Source: Pontibacter diazotrophicus
GTDB lineage: Bacteria; Bacteroidota; Bacteroidia; Cytophagales; Hymenobacteraceae
DNA: 64,000 nucleotides
Assembly (NCBI RefSeq): GCF_003367245.1
Contig: NZ_QRGR01000019.1
Location: forward strand, 1-64,000
Reading direction: 5' to 3'
Both the position numbers and the translations under genes were made by a program. Below the pieces are notes generated by a model, which saw nothing but the letters and a program-made list of their open reading frames with translations, made no database searches and was not told the DNA's origin. Shown piece by piece: positions 6,624-14,818 of this stretch. How positions within the stretch are numbered: the stretch's first letter is position 1; the number at the start of each line of letters is the position of its first letter.

Positions 6624-7907
6624 TCACGGAATCCGCGAGCTGTGTGGGTCCAGGACCGGGAAACTTAATTCTTCCATGAGTTTTTGCTCCAGCTCCGGTG
6701 TGATGATGTGCTCGATAGTTTCGGCGTCTTCGTGTACATGATCGGAGGCAAGGTGCAGGTACTGTGTCAGGTAGAGCTCCCAGAGGCGGTGCAGCCGGAC
6801 GACGCGTTGCCCGCGCCGCTGGCCCTGGGTGGTGAGCTGCCAGCCTTCTCGTGATTTTGTTACATAGCCCTGGCTTCTGAGCTTATGTAAACCTGCTTTG
6901 GCTTGTTTTTCTGGTATGGCACGACGTTGCAATAGATCATGTAAGGAGTGAGTTGCGGTGTATGCCTGCTTTTGTTCTCCTAAGTGGTAGAGCAGCTTTA
7001 GCAGGTTCTCTTCCAGCACCAAGGTGCGGTTGCGGCGCTGCCTGATAATCCGGGCTACCCAGCCTTTACCAGGTGCCAGTGCGAAAGAAAGGATGGCGAT
7101 CATGGAGATGATGAGCACAATCCAGGGGCCCGTTGGCATGGCCGGGGCAGTATACGAAACAAAGGCGCCTGCTATTCCTGAAAAGGCACCCATCAGCGCT
7201 GCAAGAACAAGCATCACCGGGAGCCTGTCGGTCCAGAAGCGGGCGGCGGCAGCCGGGGTAATGAGCATAGCAGCCATCAGTACCACGCCTACCGCCTGTA
7301 TGCCGACTACTACGGCAAACACAGTAAGCGTAGTGAGCAGCAGTTCGAGTGCCCGCACCGGGAAACCAATTGTTCGGGCGTAGGCCTGGTCAAAGCAAAG
7401 CAGTGTCAGCTCTTTATAAAAGACGATGGTGGATACCAGCAGCACTACCGCCACAACACTGAAGGCTATCAGGTCTTCCCCGACAAGGGAGGCCGCTTTT
7501 CCGAACAGGAACTTGTCTAAACCGCTTTGTGCCGCGTTACCAGAGTGTTGTATGGCAGTGAGCAGAAGTATGCCAATGCCAAAAAATACGGATAGCACCA
7601 GGCCAATGGCCGTGTCTTCTTTTATGCGGGAGCGGGAGGTGATAAAGTCAATACAAATAAGAGAGAGCCAGCCGGTGATAAAGGCACCGATGAGCAGAAT
7701 AAAAGGGTTTTTGGTACCGGATAGTATAAAGGCTAGGCATACGCCCGGCAGCACGGCATGGGCAACGGCATCACCAACCAGCGCTCTCTTCCGGAGGTAC
7801 GTAAAGCAGCCCACCACGGCGGAGCTGGCAGCCAGCAGCACAGAGCCGATGGTGACATACCGCACATTGGCATCTGCAAAGGAAAAGAATTCTAAAAACG
7901 CTTCCAT
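6624..7907 (-). CDS. Metal ABC permease fused to a DtxR/MntR-like regulatory domain
   Basis: The 427-residue protein joins two modules. Residues 1 to about 275 are an ABC-3 permease with about eight membrane segments and the family motif LVGDAVAHAVLPGVCLAF. From about residue 290 to the end is a cytoplasmic winged helix (LHDLLQRRAIPEKQAKAGLHKLRSQGYV) followed by a DtxR dimerisation/metal segment: RVVRLHRLWELYLTQYL and then HVHEDAETIEHIITPE. These His and Glu positions correspond to the metal-binding helices of DtxR-family repressors. The tail could therefore sense cytoplasmic metal and gate the transporter, or even bind DNA. Fusions of this kind occur in Bacteroidota, but their job is not established to my knowledge. 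The start lies 7 bases after the stop of the ATPase gene. Confidence 0.9.
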   Translation of the reverse strand: MEAFLEFFSFADANVRYVTIGSVLLAASSAVVGCFTYLRKRALVGDAVAHAVLPGVCLAFILSGTKNPFILLIGAFITGWLSLICIDFITSRSRIKEDTAIGLVLSVFFGIGILLLTAIQHSGNAAQSGLDKFLFGKAASLVGEDLIAFSVVAVVLLVSTIVFYKELTLLCFDQAYARTIGFPVRALELLLTTLTVFAVVVGIQAVGVVLMAAMLITPAAAARFWTDRLPVMLVLAALMGAFSGIAGAFVSYTAPAMPTGPWIVLIISMIAILSFALAPGKGWVARIIRQRRNRTLVLEENLLKLLYHLGEQKQAYTATHSLHDLLQRRAIPEKQAKAGLHKLRSQGYVTKSREGWQLTTQGQRRGQRVVRLHRLWELYLTQYLHLASDHVHEDAETIEHIITPELEQKLMEELSFPVLDPHSSRIP

Positions 7908-7914
7908 GGCTGTA

Positions 7915-8709
7915 TCAGCTTTTTACCTCTCTGGAAGGGAACTCCTGCTTCCGCAGCAGATCCCCAACTTTGGACAGCACCGTCAGTTTGCCACCGTACG
8001 TTTGCTCCAGTAACTCCTGAGTAAGGGCGAGCTCTGTAGGGCCGGAGGCTACGAGGCGCATGTTCAGGAGCACGACCCAGTCGAAATATTCAGCGGCGGA
8101 CTGCAGGTCGTGGTGCACTACAATTACGGTCTTACCCTGTTCCCGCATAATGCGGAGCAGTTCTATGATGGCTGTTTCGGTGGCGATGTCTACTCCTGCA
8201 AAAGGCTCATCCATAAAATAGATGTCCGCGTTCTGGGCCAGGGCCCTTGCCAGGAAAACACGTTGCTGCTGCCCACCAGAGAGCTGGGAGATCTGGCGTT
8301 TGGCAAAGGATTCCATACCTACCTTCTCAAGCGCTTCCATGGCAGCGTCTTTGTCTGCTTTACGGGGGCGACTGAAAAGCCCTAACTTGCCGTAGCGTCC
8401 CATGAGGACCACATCGAAAACAGACGCCGGAAAGTCCCAATCCACCGACTCCCGCTGCGGTACATAGCTGATGCGCTTGCGCACTTCATTTATCGGCTGG
8501 CCAAAAATGCGCACATAGCCACTGCCCGTTGGCAGCAGGTCCATCATAGCTTTAACCAAAGTGGATTTGCCGGCGCCGTTTGGTCCTATAACACCTACCA
8601 GCGATCCGGCAGGTAGTGTCAGGTCAATACCCCAGAGCACCGGCTTGCGGTCGTAACTCACGGTGAGGTCATGAACCTCTACTACCGGATTTTCTACTTG
8701 AAGTATCAT
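7915..8709 (-). CDS. Metal ABC transporter ATP-binding protein
   Basis: This 264-residue cytoplasmic ATPase powers the Mn/Zn/Fe importer. It has Walker [10 protein letters not shown], the signature [15 protein letters not shown], Walker [11 protein letters not shown] and the switch histidine in VVHHDL. It also has the WDFP segment ([20 protein letters not shown]) that is typical of the TroB/MntA/ZnuC group. It lies between the binding-protein gene (12 bases away) and the fused permease gene (7 bases away), clearly one operon. Confidence 0.94.
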   Translation of the reverse strand: MILQVENPVVEVHDLTVSYDRKPVLWGIDLTLPAGSLVGVIGPNGAGKSTLVKAMMDLLPTGSGYVRIFGQPINEVRKRISYVPQRESVDWDFPASVFDVVLMGRYGKLGLFSRPRKADKDAAMEALEKVGMESFAKRQISQLSGGQQQRVFLARALAQNADIYFMDEPFAGVDIATETAIIELLRIMREQGKTVIVVHHDLQSAAEYFDWVVLLNMRLVASGPTELALTQELLEQTYGGKLTVLSKVGDLLRKQEFPSREVKS

Positions 8710-8721
8710 GATGCAATATTT

Positions 8722-9648
8722 TTATTTTAAGGAAGATGCAATCGTATTCACGTTGTGCCGGACCATACCTGTAAATGTGCCTTCAGGTGTGCCCGCCTCA
8801 CCTAAAGCATCGGAGTATAAGGTTCCCCCGATTTTTAGCTGGTGGCCCTTTTGCTCACTACCTATCACCACCGCTTCTATGGCTTTTGGGGATACAGAAG
8901 ACTCTACAAATACAGCCTTCACCTTATTGTCTACAATAAAATTCACGAGCGAGGAAACATCCTGCAGACCAAACTCCGAAACAGTAGAGATGCCCTGCAG
9001 CCCCCGCACGTCAATGCCATAAGCATCGCCAAAATAGCCGAAAGCGTCGTGGGCTGTGATGAGAATGCGCTGCTGCTCAGGAATAGATTGTATCTGCTGT
9101 GTTACCCATGTATCCAGTTCCTCCAGTTCCTGTAAATAAGTCTGCGTGTTCTGCTGGTAGCGTGTGGCATTGGCAGTGTCTTTTCGCTGTAGTTCCTGGC
9201 TCAGGTGCTGTACCACCTCCTGCCAGAGTTCCACGTCAAACCACACGTGCGGATCGTGGCTGCTCTGGAACTGCGGCGACCTGTGCAGTGATGCTTCCGG
9301 TATGCCCGCCGTAGCTGTCACGATTGTTTTCTGGCGGCCCAGTTTCTCCATTACTTCTCCCATCTTGCCTTCCAGGTGGAGGCCATTGAATACTATGACG
9401 TCAGCATCTGTCAGCTTTTGCAGGTCTCCCTGCGTCGCTTTGTACAAGTGCGGATCCACGCCGCTCCCCATGATGGAAACCACATCGGCCGCATCTCCTA
9501 CGATATGCTGCACTGCATCTCCCAGAATGCTGGTGGTGGTGACCACCTTCATGCGTGTACCGGCAGGAATAGGTGCTTTATTGTCTGTTTGCATACAGGC
9601 TCCACAGAACAGGCAGATGAGTAGCAGTAGGACGTAAGTTGTTTTCAT
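8722..9648 (-). CDS. Metal-binding lipoprotein, TroA/MntC/ZnuA family
   Basis: The 308-residue solute-binding protein delivers a transition metal to the permease. It begins with a lipoprotein-type signal (LICLFCGAC) and has the cluster A-I motifs. These are VVTTTSILGDAVQHI, GSGVDPHLYKAT with the first metal histidine, DPHVWFDVELWQ with the second, ITAHDAFGYFGDAYGID and FVESSVSPKAIEAV. There is no long histidine-rich loop such as ZnuA proteins often carry, which leans towards manganese or iron, but this is only inference. It is the first gene of the transporter operon. The 212 bp upstream, to the regulator gene, hold no obvious operator. Confidence 0.92.
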   Translation of the reverse strand: MKTTYVLLLLICLFCGACMQTDNKAPIPAGTRMKVVTTTSILGDAVQHIVGDAADVVSIMGSGVDPHLYKATQGDLQKLTDADVIVFNGLHLEGKMGEVMEKLGRQKTIVTATAGIPEASLHRSPQFQSSHDPHVWFDVELWQEVVQHLSQELQRKDTANATRYQQNTQTYLQELEELDTWVTQQIQSIPEQQRILITAHDAFGYFGDAYGIDVRGLQGISTVSEFGLQDVSSLVNFIVDNKVKAVFVESSVSPKAIEAVVIGSEQKGHQLKIGGTLYSDALGEAGTPEGTFTGMVRHNVNTIASSLK

Positions 9649-9860
9649 ATTAGGTGCTGATACATTTTTTTTTGTAGTCTTCCTTCAAAGGGAGTAGGCG
9701 GATGGTGATATCTGTGGAGTTTTTTTAATCATTAGAGTTTAAAGCTGCTACTAAATATGTTAGGCATTTTCGTTCGCGGATTACTTTTCATCCCCCTGCC
9801 CCTTCAATGGGCGGCTTTTTCTCACATGCTTTATCGTAAAGTCTTTAATATTCTTTTTCC

Positions 9861-10517
9861 TCAGGCTGATAAAAAAATGTTCTTGGTCACTTCGCTGGAG
9901 AGCAGCAGGTTTCTATCATCTTCCAGGATGATCTCAAAGGAGTTGTCGTAGGCAATCCGGTCGATTACCTTGATCCTGGAGCCGAGGGAGATACCCATCT
10001 TATCCAGGTATTGCAGGAAAAGCGGTTGCGAATCGTTCACGCCCACCACTACGCCATCCTCGTTCACATCCATTTCAGCCAACAGCCGCTGTTTTTTCTG
10101 TTTTATCTCCCCATTCTCAGAGGGGATGGGGTCTCCGTGGGGATCGAACCGGGGGTGGCCCAGGAACTCATCGAGTCGTTGGGTAAGCAGGGGAGAACCT
10201 ATATGTTCGAGCTCCTCCGCCACCTCGTGTACCTCGTCCCAGTTAAATTTCAGTTTCTCCACCAGGAATACTTCCCAGAGCCGGTGCTTCCGGATAACCT
10301 GTAAAGCAACTCGCTCCCCTTCTTTCGTCAGCGACACGCCACGGTACTTTATATAATGCACCAGGCTCTTTGTGTTCAGCTTGCGGAGCATGTCTGTAAC
10401 GGATGCCGCTTTGGTATCCATTGCTTCGGCTATGGCATTCGTATTTACCTCCTGCGTTCCGTTGGCAGAGAGCTTGTAAATAGCCTTGATATAATTCTCT
10501 TCTGTAAAACTGTGCAA
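9861..10517 (-). CDS. mntR: DtxR/MntR-family metal-dependent repressor
   Basis: The 218-residue regulator has the complete DtxR layout. An N-terminal winged helix (MHSFTEENYIKAIYKLS) carries a recognition region around NAIAEAMDTKAASVTDMLRK. The dimerisation and metal domain has RKHRLWEVFLVEKL, VHEVAEELEH and FDPHGDPIP. A C-terminal FeoA/SH3-like domain follows, from about residue 145 (LLFLSSEV-type strands near the end). It would bind Mn(II) or Fe(II) and repress uptake genes. It lies directly upstream of the metal transporter operon on the same strand and about 107 bp downstream of fabH. A perfect DtxR-like palindrome is found over the fabH promoter at 11665-11682. Sequence alone does not separate MntR from iron-sensing DtxR/IdeR. 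Confidence 0.9.
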   Translation of the reverse strand: MHSFTEENYIKAIYKLSANGTQEVNTNAIAEAMDTKAASVTDMLRKLNTKSLVHYIKYRGVSLTKEGERVALQVIRKHRLWEVFLVEKLKFNWDEVHEVAEELEHIGSPLLTQRLDEFLGHPRFDPHGDPIPSENGEIKQKKQRLLAEMDVNEDGVVVGVNDSQPLFLQYLDKMGISLGSRIKVIDRIAYDNSFEIILEDDRNLLLSSEVTKNIFLSA

Positions 10518-10526
10518 GGTTGCTGC

Positions 10527-10602
10527 AATTATGAATTATGAATTATAAATGATGAATGACTCTTTCATAAGGAGGTACATCCACAATTCATAATTCATAA
10601 TT
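10527..10602. repeat. 18-bp perfect inverted repeat between fabH and mntR
   Basis: AATTATGAATTATGAATT at 10527-10544 is matched by its exact complement at 10585-10602, with a 40-base loop. Each arm is itself a run of the unit AATTATG. It fills most of the fabH-mntR gap. It may end the fabH transcript or be an AT-rich intergenic repeat. The long loop and absence of a G/C stem make a classic terminator unlikely. Confidence 0.6.
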
Positions 10603-10624
10603 CTACATTCATACTTAATAAGAA

Positions 10625-11623
10625 CTACCAACGAATCAGAGCAGAGGCCCAGGTGAAGCCGCTACCGAAAGCAGCCAGGCACACCAGGTCACCGTCCTTT
10701 ATGCGGCCTTCCTCTACAGCTTCGCTTAAGGCAATAGGCACAGAAGCAGCGGTTGTGTTGCCATACTTGTGGATGTTGCTCATTACTTTTTCAGAGGGCA
10801 GCCCCATTTTCTGCTGTATGTAGGACGTGATACGCAGGTTTGCCTGGTGCGGCACCAGCATGTCAATGTCTTCCGGCTTATAGCCGTTCTTTTTGAGGGC
10901 TTCCTCTATCACCTCCGGAAAGCGTGTAACGGCATGCTTGAACACTGTATTACCGTTCATGTAAGGGTAAATGGCGCCGCTGTCGATCATTTCGTGTGTC
11001 AGTCGCTCTTTTTTGTTTGTGTCAGGAGCTAGCACAGCCAGCTCTTCGGCAAACTCTCCGTCTGCATGCAGGTGCGTTGACAGGATTCCTTTATCGTTGC
11101 TCTCAGCGGGCGTTAGCACCACAGCTCCGGCACCGTCACCGAATATCACAGATACGCCACGGCCACGCGTAGAGAAGTCAAGGCCGCTGGAGTGGATTTC
11201 AGCGCCTACCACCAGCACTTTGTTATACATCCCTGTTTTGATAAACTGATCACCAACAGACAAGGCATAGATAAAGCCCGAGCACTGATTGCGCACATCC
11301 AGCGCCGGAATTTCCTTCAGGCCCAGCTCACGCTGCATTAGTACACCGGAGCCTGGGAAAATATAGTCAGGGCTAAGGGTGGCGAAAACAATCATGTCAA
11401 TATCCTCTGCCTCAACGCCTGCATTTTTCAAAGCTCTACGGGCAGCCTCGGCTCCCATGTTAGCAGTTGTGTCTATACCTTCCTGAAAATAGCGACGCTC
11501 CACAATGCCTGTTCGCTCCCGGATCCACTCATCCGAAGTATCCATGATTTTCTCCAGATCCTTGTTGGTTACCACGTTTTCAGGTACATAGTGGCCTACA
11601 CCTGCAATTTTAGAATTACGCAT
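10625..11623 (-). CDS. fabH: 3-oxoacyl-ACP synthase III
   Basis: FabH condenses acetyl- or branched acyl-CoA with malonyl-ACP and starts fatty-acid chains. The start chosen is the ATG at 11623 (MRNSKIAGVGHYVPENVVTN), giving 332 residues. A longer frame from 11674 would begin inside the promoter palindrome and adds residues not found in the family. The catalytic triad is visible: Cys114 in NQCSGFIYAL, His in LVPHQANLRI and Asn in YGNTTAASVP. The family motif ERTGIVERRYF is also present. The gene lies upstream of mntR on the same strand, and its promoter carries a DtxR-type operator. A metal- or redox-linked control of membrane lipid synthesis is possible but unproved. Confidence 0.96.
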   Translation of the reverse strand: MRNSKIAGVGHYVPENVVTNKDLEKIMDTSDEWIRERTGIVERRYFQEGIDTTANMGAEAARRALKNAGVEAEDIDMIVFATLSPDYIFPGSGVLMQRELGLKEIPALDVRNQCSGFIYALSVGDQFIKTGMYNKVLVVGAEIHSSGLDFSTRGRGVSVIFGDGAGAVVLTPAESNDKGILSTHLHADGEFAEELAVLAPDTNKKERLTHEMIDSGAIYPYMNGNTVFKHAVTRFPEVIEEALKKNGYKPEDIDMLVPHQANLRITSYIQQKMGLPSEKVMSNIHKYGNTTAASVPIALSEAVEEGRIKDGDLVCLAAFGSGFTWASALIRW

Positions 11624-11642
11624 ATGGGTTTGATTAATAATA

Positions 11643-11682
11643 CAAATATAATGATTAAAAATGGTTTTAGGCAAGCCTAAAA
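11643..11682 (-). promoter_or_regulatory. fabH promoter overlapped by a perfect DtxR/MntR-type palindrome
   Basis: Read on the minus strand, TATATTTG (complement of 11643-11650) fits the Bacteroidota -7 element TAnnTTTG, 20 bases before the fabH start codon. About 21 bases upstream of it is a TTG that could act as the -33 element. That TTG falls inside TTTTAGGCAAGCCTAAAA (11665-11682), a perfect palindrome of two 8-bp arms and a 2-bp centre. The shape TTTAGGC-nn-GCCTAAA resembles operators of the DtxR/IdeR/MntR/SirR group. A bound repressor would block the -33 region. The nearest DtxR-family gene is the next one downstream of fabH. Confidence 0.65.
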
Positions 11683-11704
11683 ATTAATTATTTTAGCGCT
11701 GAAA

Positions 11705-12832
11705 TTAAGTTAAGATGCCTTTAATAAGCTGGAGCAGTTTTGTTTCTTCGCTCTCCCAAAATACGCCTGCAGGCACTCCGGGTTTATAAAATTGAAGATT
11801 CCTGATTTCCTGGAGTAGCTGAGATGGGGCCGTGCGCATGTAATCAATCGAAACTCCTGCCTGGTGTTGCTGCAAAAAGGCATGCCACAGTGGGTTGTGT
11901 TGTACCACCATGGGTAGGGCATGTGCTGTATATTCATACAATTTTGTCGGGATACAGCGGAAAGTGCTTTCGTTGGGCTGATACGGCAGCAATCCTAGAT
12001 TACTTTCTTCTATAGCTGCAATAATCTGCTGGTGTGGCACAAGCCGGTCGCCTCCAATTAATGAAATGTAAGGCTTATGCTGCAACTGGCGCAAGACTTC
12101 CTGGTATGTTGCCTTATCTGCGCAATACCCAATAATGGTGAGGGTTGTCTGGGGCTCTAGCTGGTGTAATTGTTCTGCTAAGGCAATGGCTTCGAAGATG
12201 CCATACACACGGCCTATAGTGCCAGAGTAGAGGAGGCGAAGGGGCTCGTGCTGCAGCACGACCGGAGTGGCGGGCGGCGTGTATCCTGCTGCTGGCTGAT
12301 ACTTGTTTTCGATGACAGTATATTTACTTCCCAAAAAAGGCAGCTCCTCTACATAACTACGTTCGGCTACCATAAAGTGAGCAATCTGGCTGGCAAGGCT
12401 TTTTTCTATGCTACGAAGTCCGAGAGCCATACCTTGTTTGAGCAGAGGCGGATAATTATCCTGTGCTTTGATATTCAGAGCGTAATTCTCTTGCACATCA
12501 TACACCAGTTTACAGCTATGCTGGCGGCAATAAAGATGACTTGCCAGCAGCAGTTCGTGCGTACAGGCAATGATCAAATCGGGCTGTAGCTCCTGTAGTA
12601 ATTGGTAGTAGAAAACCTGTGCTTTTACCCTGCCAAGGCTGAGGCGGTTAAAGTGAAAAAGAGGATGAAACGCAACGGTAGCAGGAGCATCAGGGGGAAC
12701 AGGGGCTTTATAACCGCAGACATGCACCTGCACCCCCGAAAGCTTGCTCAGCGACACCGCCAGTTTTTCGTACATGCGGGTGTCGTTAATGGGCTTCAGC
12801 AGCGAAGCAATCAGGATTCTCTTTTCAGACAT
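11705..12832 (-). CDS. Glycosyltransferase, GT-B fold (GT4-like)
   Basis: The 375-residue protein starts KRILIASLLKPINDTRMYEKL, typical of GT-B glycosyltransferases that begin with a Rossmann strand and a loop for the acceptor. The C-terminal half has LRLLYSGTIGRVYGIFEAI and then LTIIGY. The nucleotide-sugar region PYQPNESTFRCIPTKLYEYTAHALP is preceded by an E that would contact the sugar nucleotide. It has no membrane segment. It probably adds a sugar to a surface polysaccharide or lipid, but donor and acceptor cannot be inferred. No other polysaccharide genes lie nearby. It ends 22 bp before the fabH promoter operator and starts 49 bp from the divergent dapD. Confidence 0.85.
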   Translation of the reverse strand: MSEKRILIASLLKPINDTRMYEKLAVSLSKLSGVQVHVCGYKAPVPPDAPATVAFHPLFHFNRLSLGRVKAQVFYYQLLQELQPDLIIACTHELLLASHLYCRQHSCKLVYDVQENYALNIKAQDNYPPLLKQGMALGLRSIEKSLASQIAHFMVAERSYVEELPFLGSKYTVIENKYQPAAGYTPPATPVVLQHEPLRLLYSGTIGRVYGIFEAIALAEQLHQLEPQTTLTIIGYCADKATYQEVLRQLQHKPYISLIGGDRLVPHQQIIAAIEESNLGLLPYQPNESTFRCIPTKLYEYTAHALPMVVQHNPLWHAFLQQHQAGVSIDYMRTAPSQLLQEIRNLQFYKPGVPAGVFWESEETKLLQLIKGILT

Positions 12833-12845
12833 CGCTTAAATTTAA

Positions 12846-12853
12846 TACTTTTG
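12846..12853 (+). promoter_or_regulatory. Probable dapD promoter -7 element
   Basis: TACTTTTG matches the Bacteroidota -7 consensus TAnnTTTG and lies 28 bases upstream of the dapD start, in the short gap between two divergent genes. A clear -33 TTTG is not seen at the ideal distance. Confidence 0.45.
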
Positions 12854-12881
12854 CCCTTATTCTTTACCAAAACAACCAGAT

Positions 12882-13694
12882 ATGGAGCTTAGACAAATAA
12901 TAGAGCAAGCCTGGGACAACCGGGAGTTACTGAAAGAAAGCAATACAGTAGAAGCAATTCGGTCTGTTATCGAAGAACTTGACAAAGGCCGTCTGCGTGT
13001 AGCTGAGCCAAAAGGCGAGGAGTGGCAGGTTAACGAGTGGGTGAAAAAGGCTGTGTTGCTTTACTTCCCTATCCAGCAGATGAAAACCATTGAAGTGGGC
13101 CCGTTTGAGTTTCATGACAAGATGGACCTGAAGCGCAATTATGAGCAGCTTGGTGTGCGGGTAGTGCCGCATGCGGTGGCACGCTATGGTGCTTTCCTGG
13201 CCAAGGGTGTTGTCATGATGCCTTCTTATGTAAACATCGGTGCTTATGTTGATTCAGGAACCATGGTGGACACGTGGGCTACGGTAGGCAGTTGTGCGCA
13301 GGTAGGCAAGAATGTGCACCTGAGTGGTGGTGTTGGTCTTGGTGGTGTATTGGAGCCGGTGCAGGCTGCTCCGGTTATTGTAGAGGATGGTGCCTTCATT
13401 GGCTCCAGAAGTATTCTGGTAGAAGGCTGCCACATTGGCAAAGAAGCGGTAATCGGCGCTGGTGTTACCATTACCGGCAGCTCCAAAATTTTCGACGTGA
13501 CAGGTACTGAGGAAAAAATTTACAAAGGCTATGTGCCGCCGCGCTCTGTTGTTATTCCAGGTTCTTACACCAAGAAATTTCCTGCAGGAGAGTTCCAGGT
13601 GCCATGTGCCCTCATCATCGGTCAGCGCAAGGAGAGCACGGACCTGAAGACATCTCTGAACGACGTACTGCGCGACCATGCGGTAGCAGTGTAA
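12882..13694 (+). CDS. dapD: Tetrahydrodipicolinate N-succinyltransferase
   Basis: DapD transfers succinyl from succinyl-CoA to tetrahydrodipicolinate in the lysine and meso-diaminopimelate pathway, and so feeds peptidoglycan synthesis. The 270-residue product has an N-terminal helical domain and then a left-handed beta-helix of hexapeptide repeats. Examples are VMMPSYVNIGAYVDSGTMVD, TWATVGSCAQVGKNVHLSGG and VGLGGVLEPVQAAPVIVEDG. Its length equals that of E. coli DapD. It stands alone, divergent from the glycosyltransferase, and has its own terminator. Confidence 0.96.
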   Translation: MELRQIIEQAWDNRELLKESNTVEAIRSVIEELDKGRLRVAEPKGEEWQVNEWVKKAVLLYFPIQQMKTIEVGPFEFHDKMDLKRNYEQLGVRVVPHAVARYGAFLAKGVVMMPSYVNIGAYVDSGTMVDTWATVGSCAQVGKNVHLSGGVGLGGVLEPVQAAPVIVEDGAFIGSRSILVEGCHIGKEAVIGAGVTITGSSKIFDVTGTEEKIYKGYVPPRSVVIPGSYTKKFPAGEFQVPCALIIGQRKESTDLKTSLNDVLRDHAVAV

Positions 13695-13735
13695 TTATTC
13701 GTTGAGCGTTATTCGTTGTTAGAAATATAATAAAT

Positions 13736-13771
13736 AAGAAGCCTCTGCTGATGGTTCGGCAGAGGCTTCTT
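13736..13771 (+). terminator. Rho-independent terminator of dapD
   Basis: AAGAAGCCTCTGC and GCAGAGGCTTCTT form a perfect 13-bp stem around a 10-base loop, followed by TTATTG. It lies 41 bases after the dapD stop. Confidence 0.85.
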
Positions 13772-13776
13772 TATTG

Positions 13777-13924
13777 TCTGAATCAGGATTTTCAGGATTA
13801 AAATGAATATACAGGATTAAGGATTGAAAAATATTTGTATTTGTTGCTATCCGTCCTGCTAATCTTATTTATCCTGAAACTTTAATCCTGAGAATCCTAA
13901 TCATTCTGAAAATCCTGATTCAGA
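13777..13924. repeat. 148-bp intergenic repeat with 20-bp inverted ends
   Basis: TCTGAATCAGGATTTTCAGG at 13777-13796 is mirrored, with one mismatch, at 13905-13924. Between the ends the unit CAGGATTA/TAATCCTG recurs several times in both orientations. It fills the space between the dapD terminator and the end of hbd. This style of repeat (ATCAGGATTTTCAGGAT) is found between genes of many Bacteroidota, and it may be a non-coding mobile repeat. Confidence 0.6.
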
Positions 13925-13927
13925 TAA

Positions 13928-14818
13928 TTATTTCTTAAATCTGTCTGCCACCACGAGTTCTTTTGTGCCGTGGGACCAGGAGTAGAATCCATTGCCGGAT
14001 TTAATGCCTTTGTGGCCGGCCTGTACCATGTTTACCAGCAGCGGGCATGGTGCGTATTTCGGGTTGCCAAAGCCTTCGTGCAGCACGTTCAGGATAGACA
14101 GGCATACATCCAGGCCAATGAAGTCGGCCAACTGCAGCGGGCCCATCGGGTGTGCCATTCCTAACTTCATGATGGTGTCTATTTCCTCTACACCAGCCAC
14201 TCCTTCATATAAGCTATAGATAGCCTCGTTAATCATTGGCATCAGGATGCGGTTTGCCACAAAGCCTGGGTAGTCGTTTGCCTCCGCTGGTACTTTGCCC
14301 AATTGCTTCGACAGTTCCAGAATTTTGTTTGTTACCTCATCAGAAGTAGAGTAGCCACGGATTACCTCCACCAGCTTCATCACCGGCACCGGGTTCATGA
14401 AATGCATGCCAATCACCTTGTCAGGGCGATCCGTCACTGATGCTATTTTGGTGATTGAGATAGAAGAGGTATTGGAAGCAAGTATGGTCTCTGGCTTGGT
14501 GAAGCTGTTGAGGTCGCGGAAAATCTTTAGCTTCAGGTCAATATTTTCGGTGGCGGCTTCCACTACCAAGTCCACCTCCTGTACGCCTTCCTGCATAGTG
14601 GTATAGGTGGTAATGTTTTGTAGCGTCTGCTCTTTTTGTTCTTCCGTCAGGTTGCCCTTTGAAATGATGCGATCAAGGTTTTTTGAGATAGTACCGACTG
14701 CCTTTTGCAGTGCCTCTTCAGAAATATCTATGAGTGAAACAGGAAAACCATTCTGTGCAAACACATGTGCGATACCGTTCCCCATGGTTCCAGATCCAAT
14801 AACTGCAACTTTCTTCAT
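13928..14818 (-). CDS. hbd: 3-hydroxybutyryl-CoA dehydrogenase
   Basis: This 296-residue NAD(P)-dependent enzyme interconverts acetoacetyl-CoA and 3-hydroxybutyryl-CoA. The N-terminal Rossmann motif VAVIGSGTMGNGIAHVFA is followed by the catalytic His in GMHFMNPVPVMKLVEVI, a Glu partner in that segment, and PGFVANRILMPMINEAI. The C-terminal dimerisation part has GPLQLADFIGLDVCL. The length is typical of the short, single-function HBDH/PaaH group and not of the long fused FadB. It is monocistronic, and no other beta-oxidation gene is nearby. Confidence 0.94.
   Translation of the reverse strand: MKKVAVIGSGTMGNGIAHVFAQNGFPVSLIDISEEALQKAVGTISKNLDRIISKGNLTEEQKEQTLQNITTYTTMQEGVQEVDLVVEAATENIDLKLKIFRDLNSFTKPETILASNTSSISITKIASVTDRPDKVIGMHFMNPVPVMKLVEVIRGYSTSDEVTNKILELSKQLGKVPAEANDYPGFVANRILMPMINEAIYSLYEGVAGVEEIDTIMKLGMAHPMGPLQLADFIGLDVCLSILNVLHEGFGNPKYAPCPLLVNMVQAGHKGIKSGNGFYSWSHGTKELVVADRFKK

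Noticed and set aside
7426..8013. 195-codon plus-strand frame opposite the metal transporter genes
   Set aside because: It is rich in Ser, Thr and Pro as expected for the reverse of hydrophobic codons and spans the junction of two real genes.
11624..11674. N-terminal extension of fabH
   Set aside because: It would run through the promoter and operator palindrome, and family members start at MRNSKIAG-like sequence.
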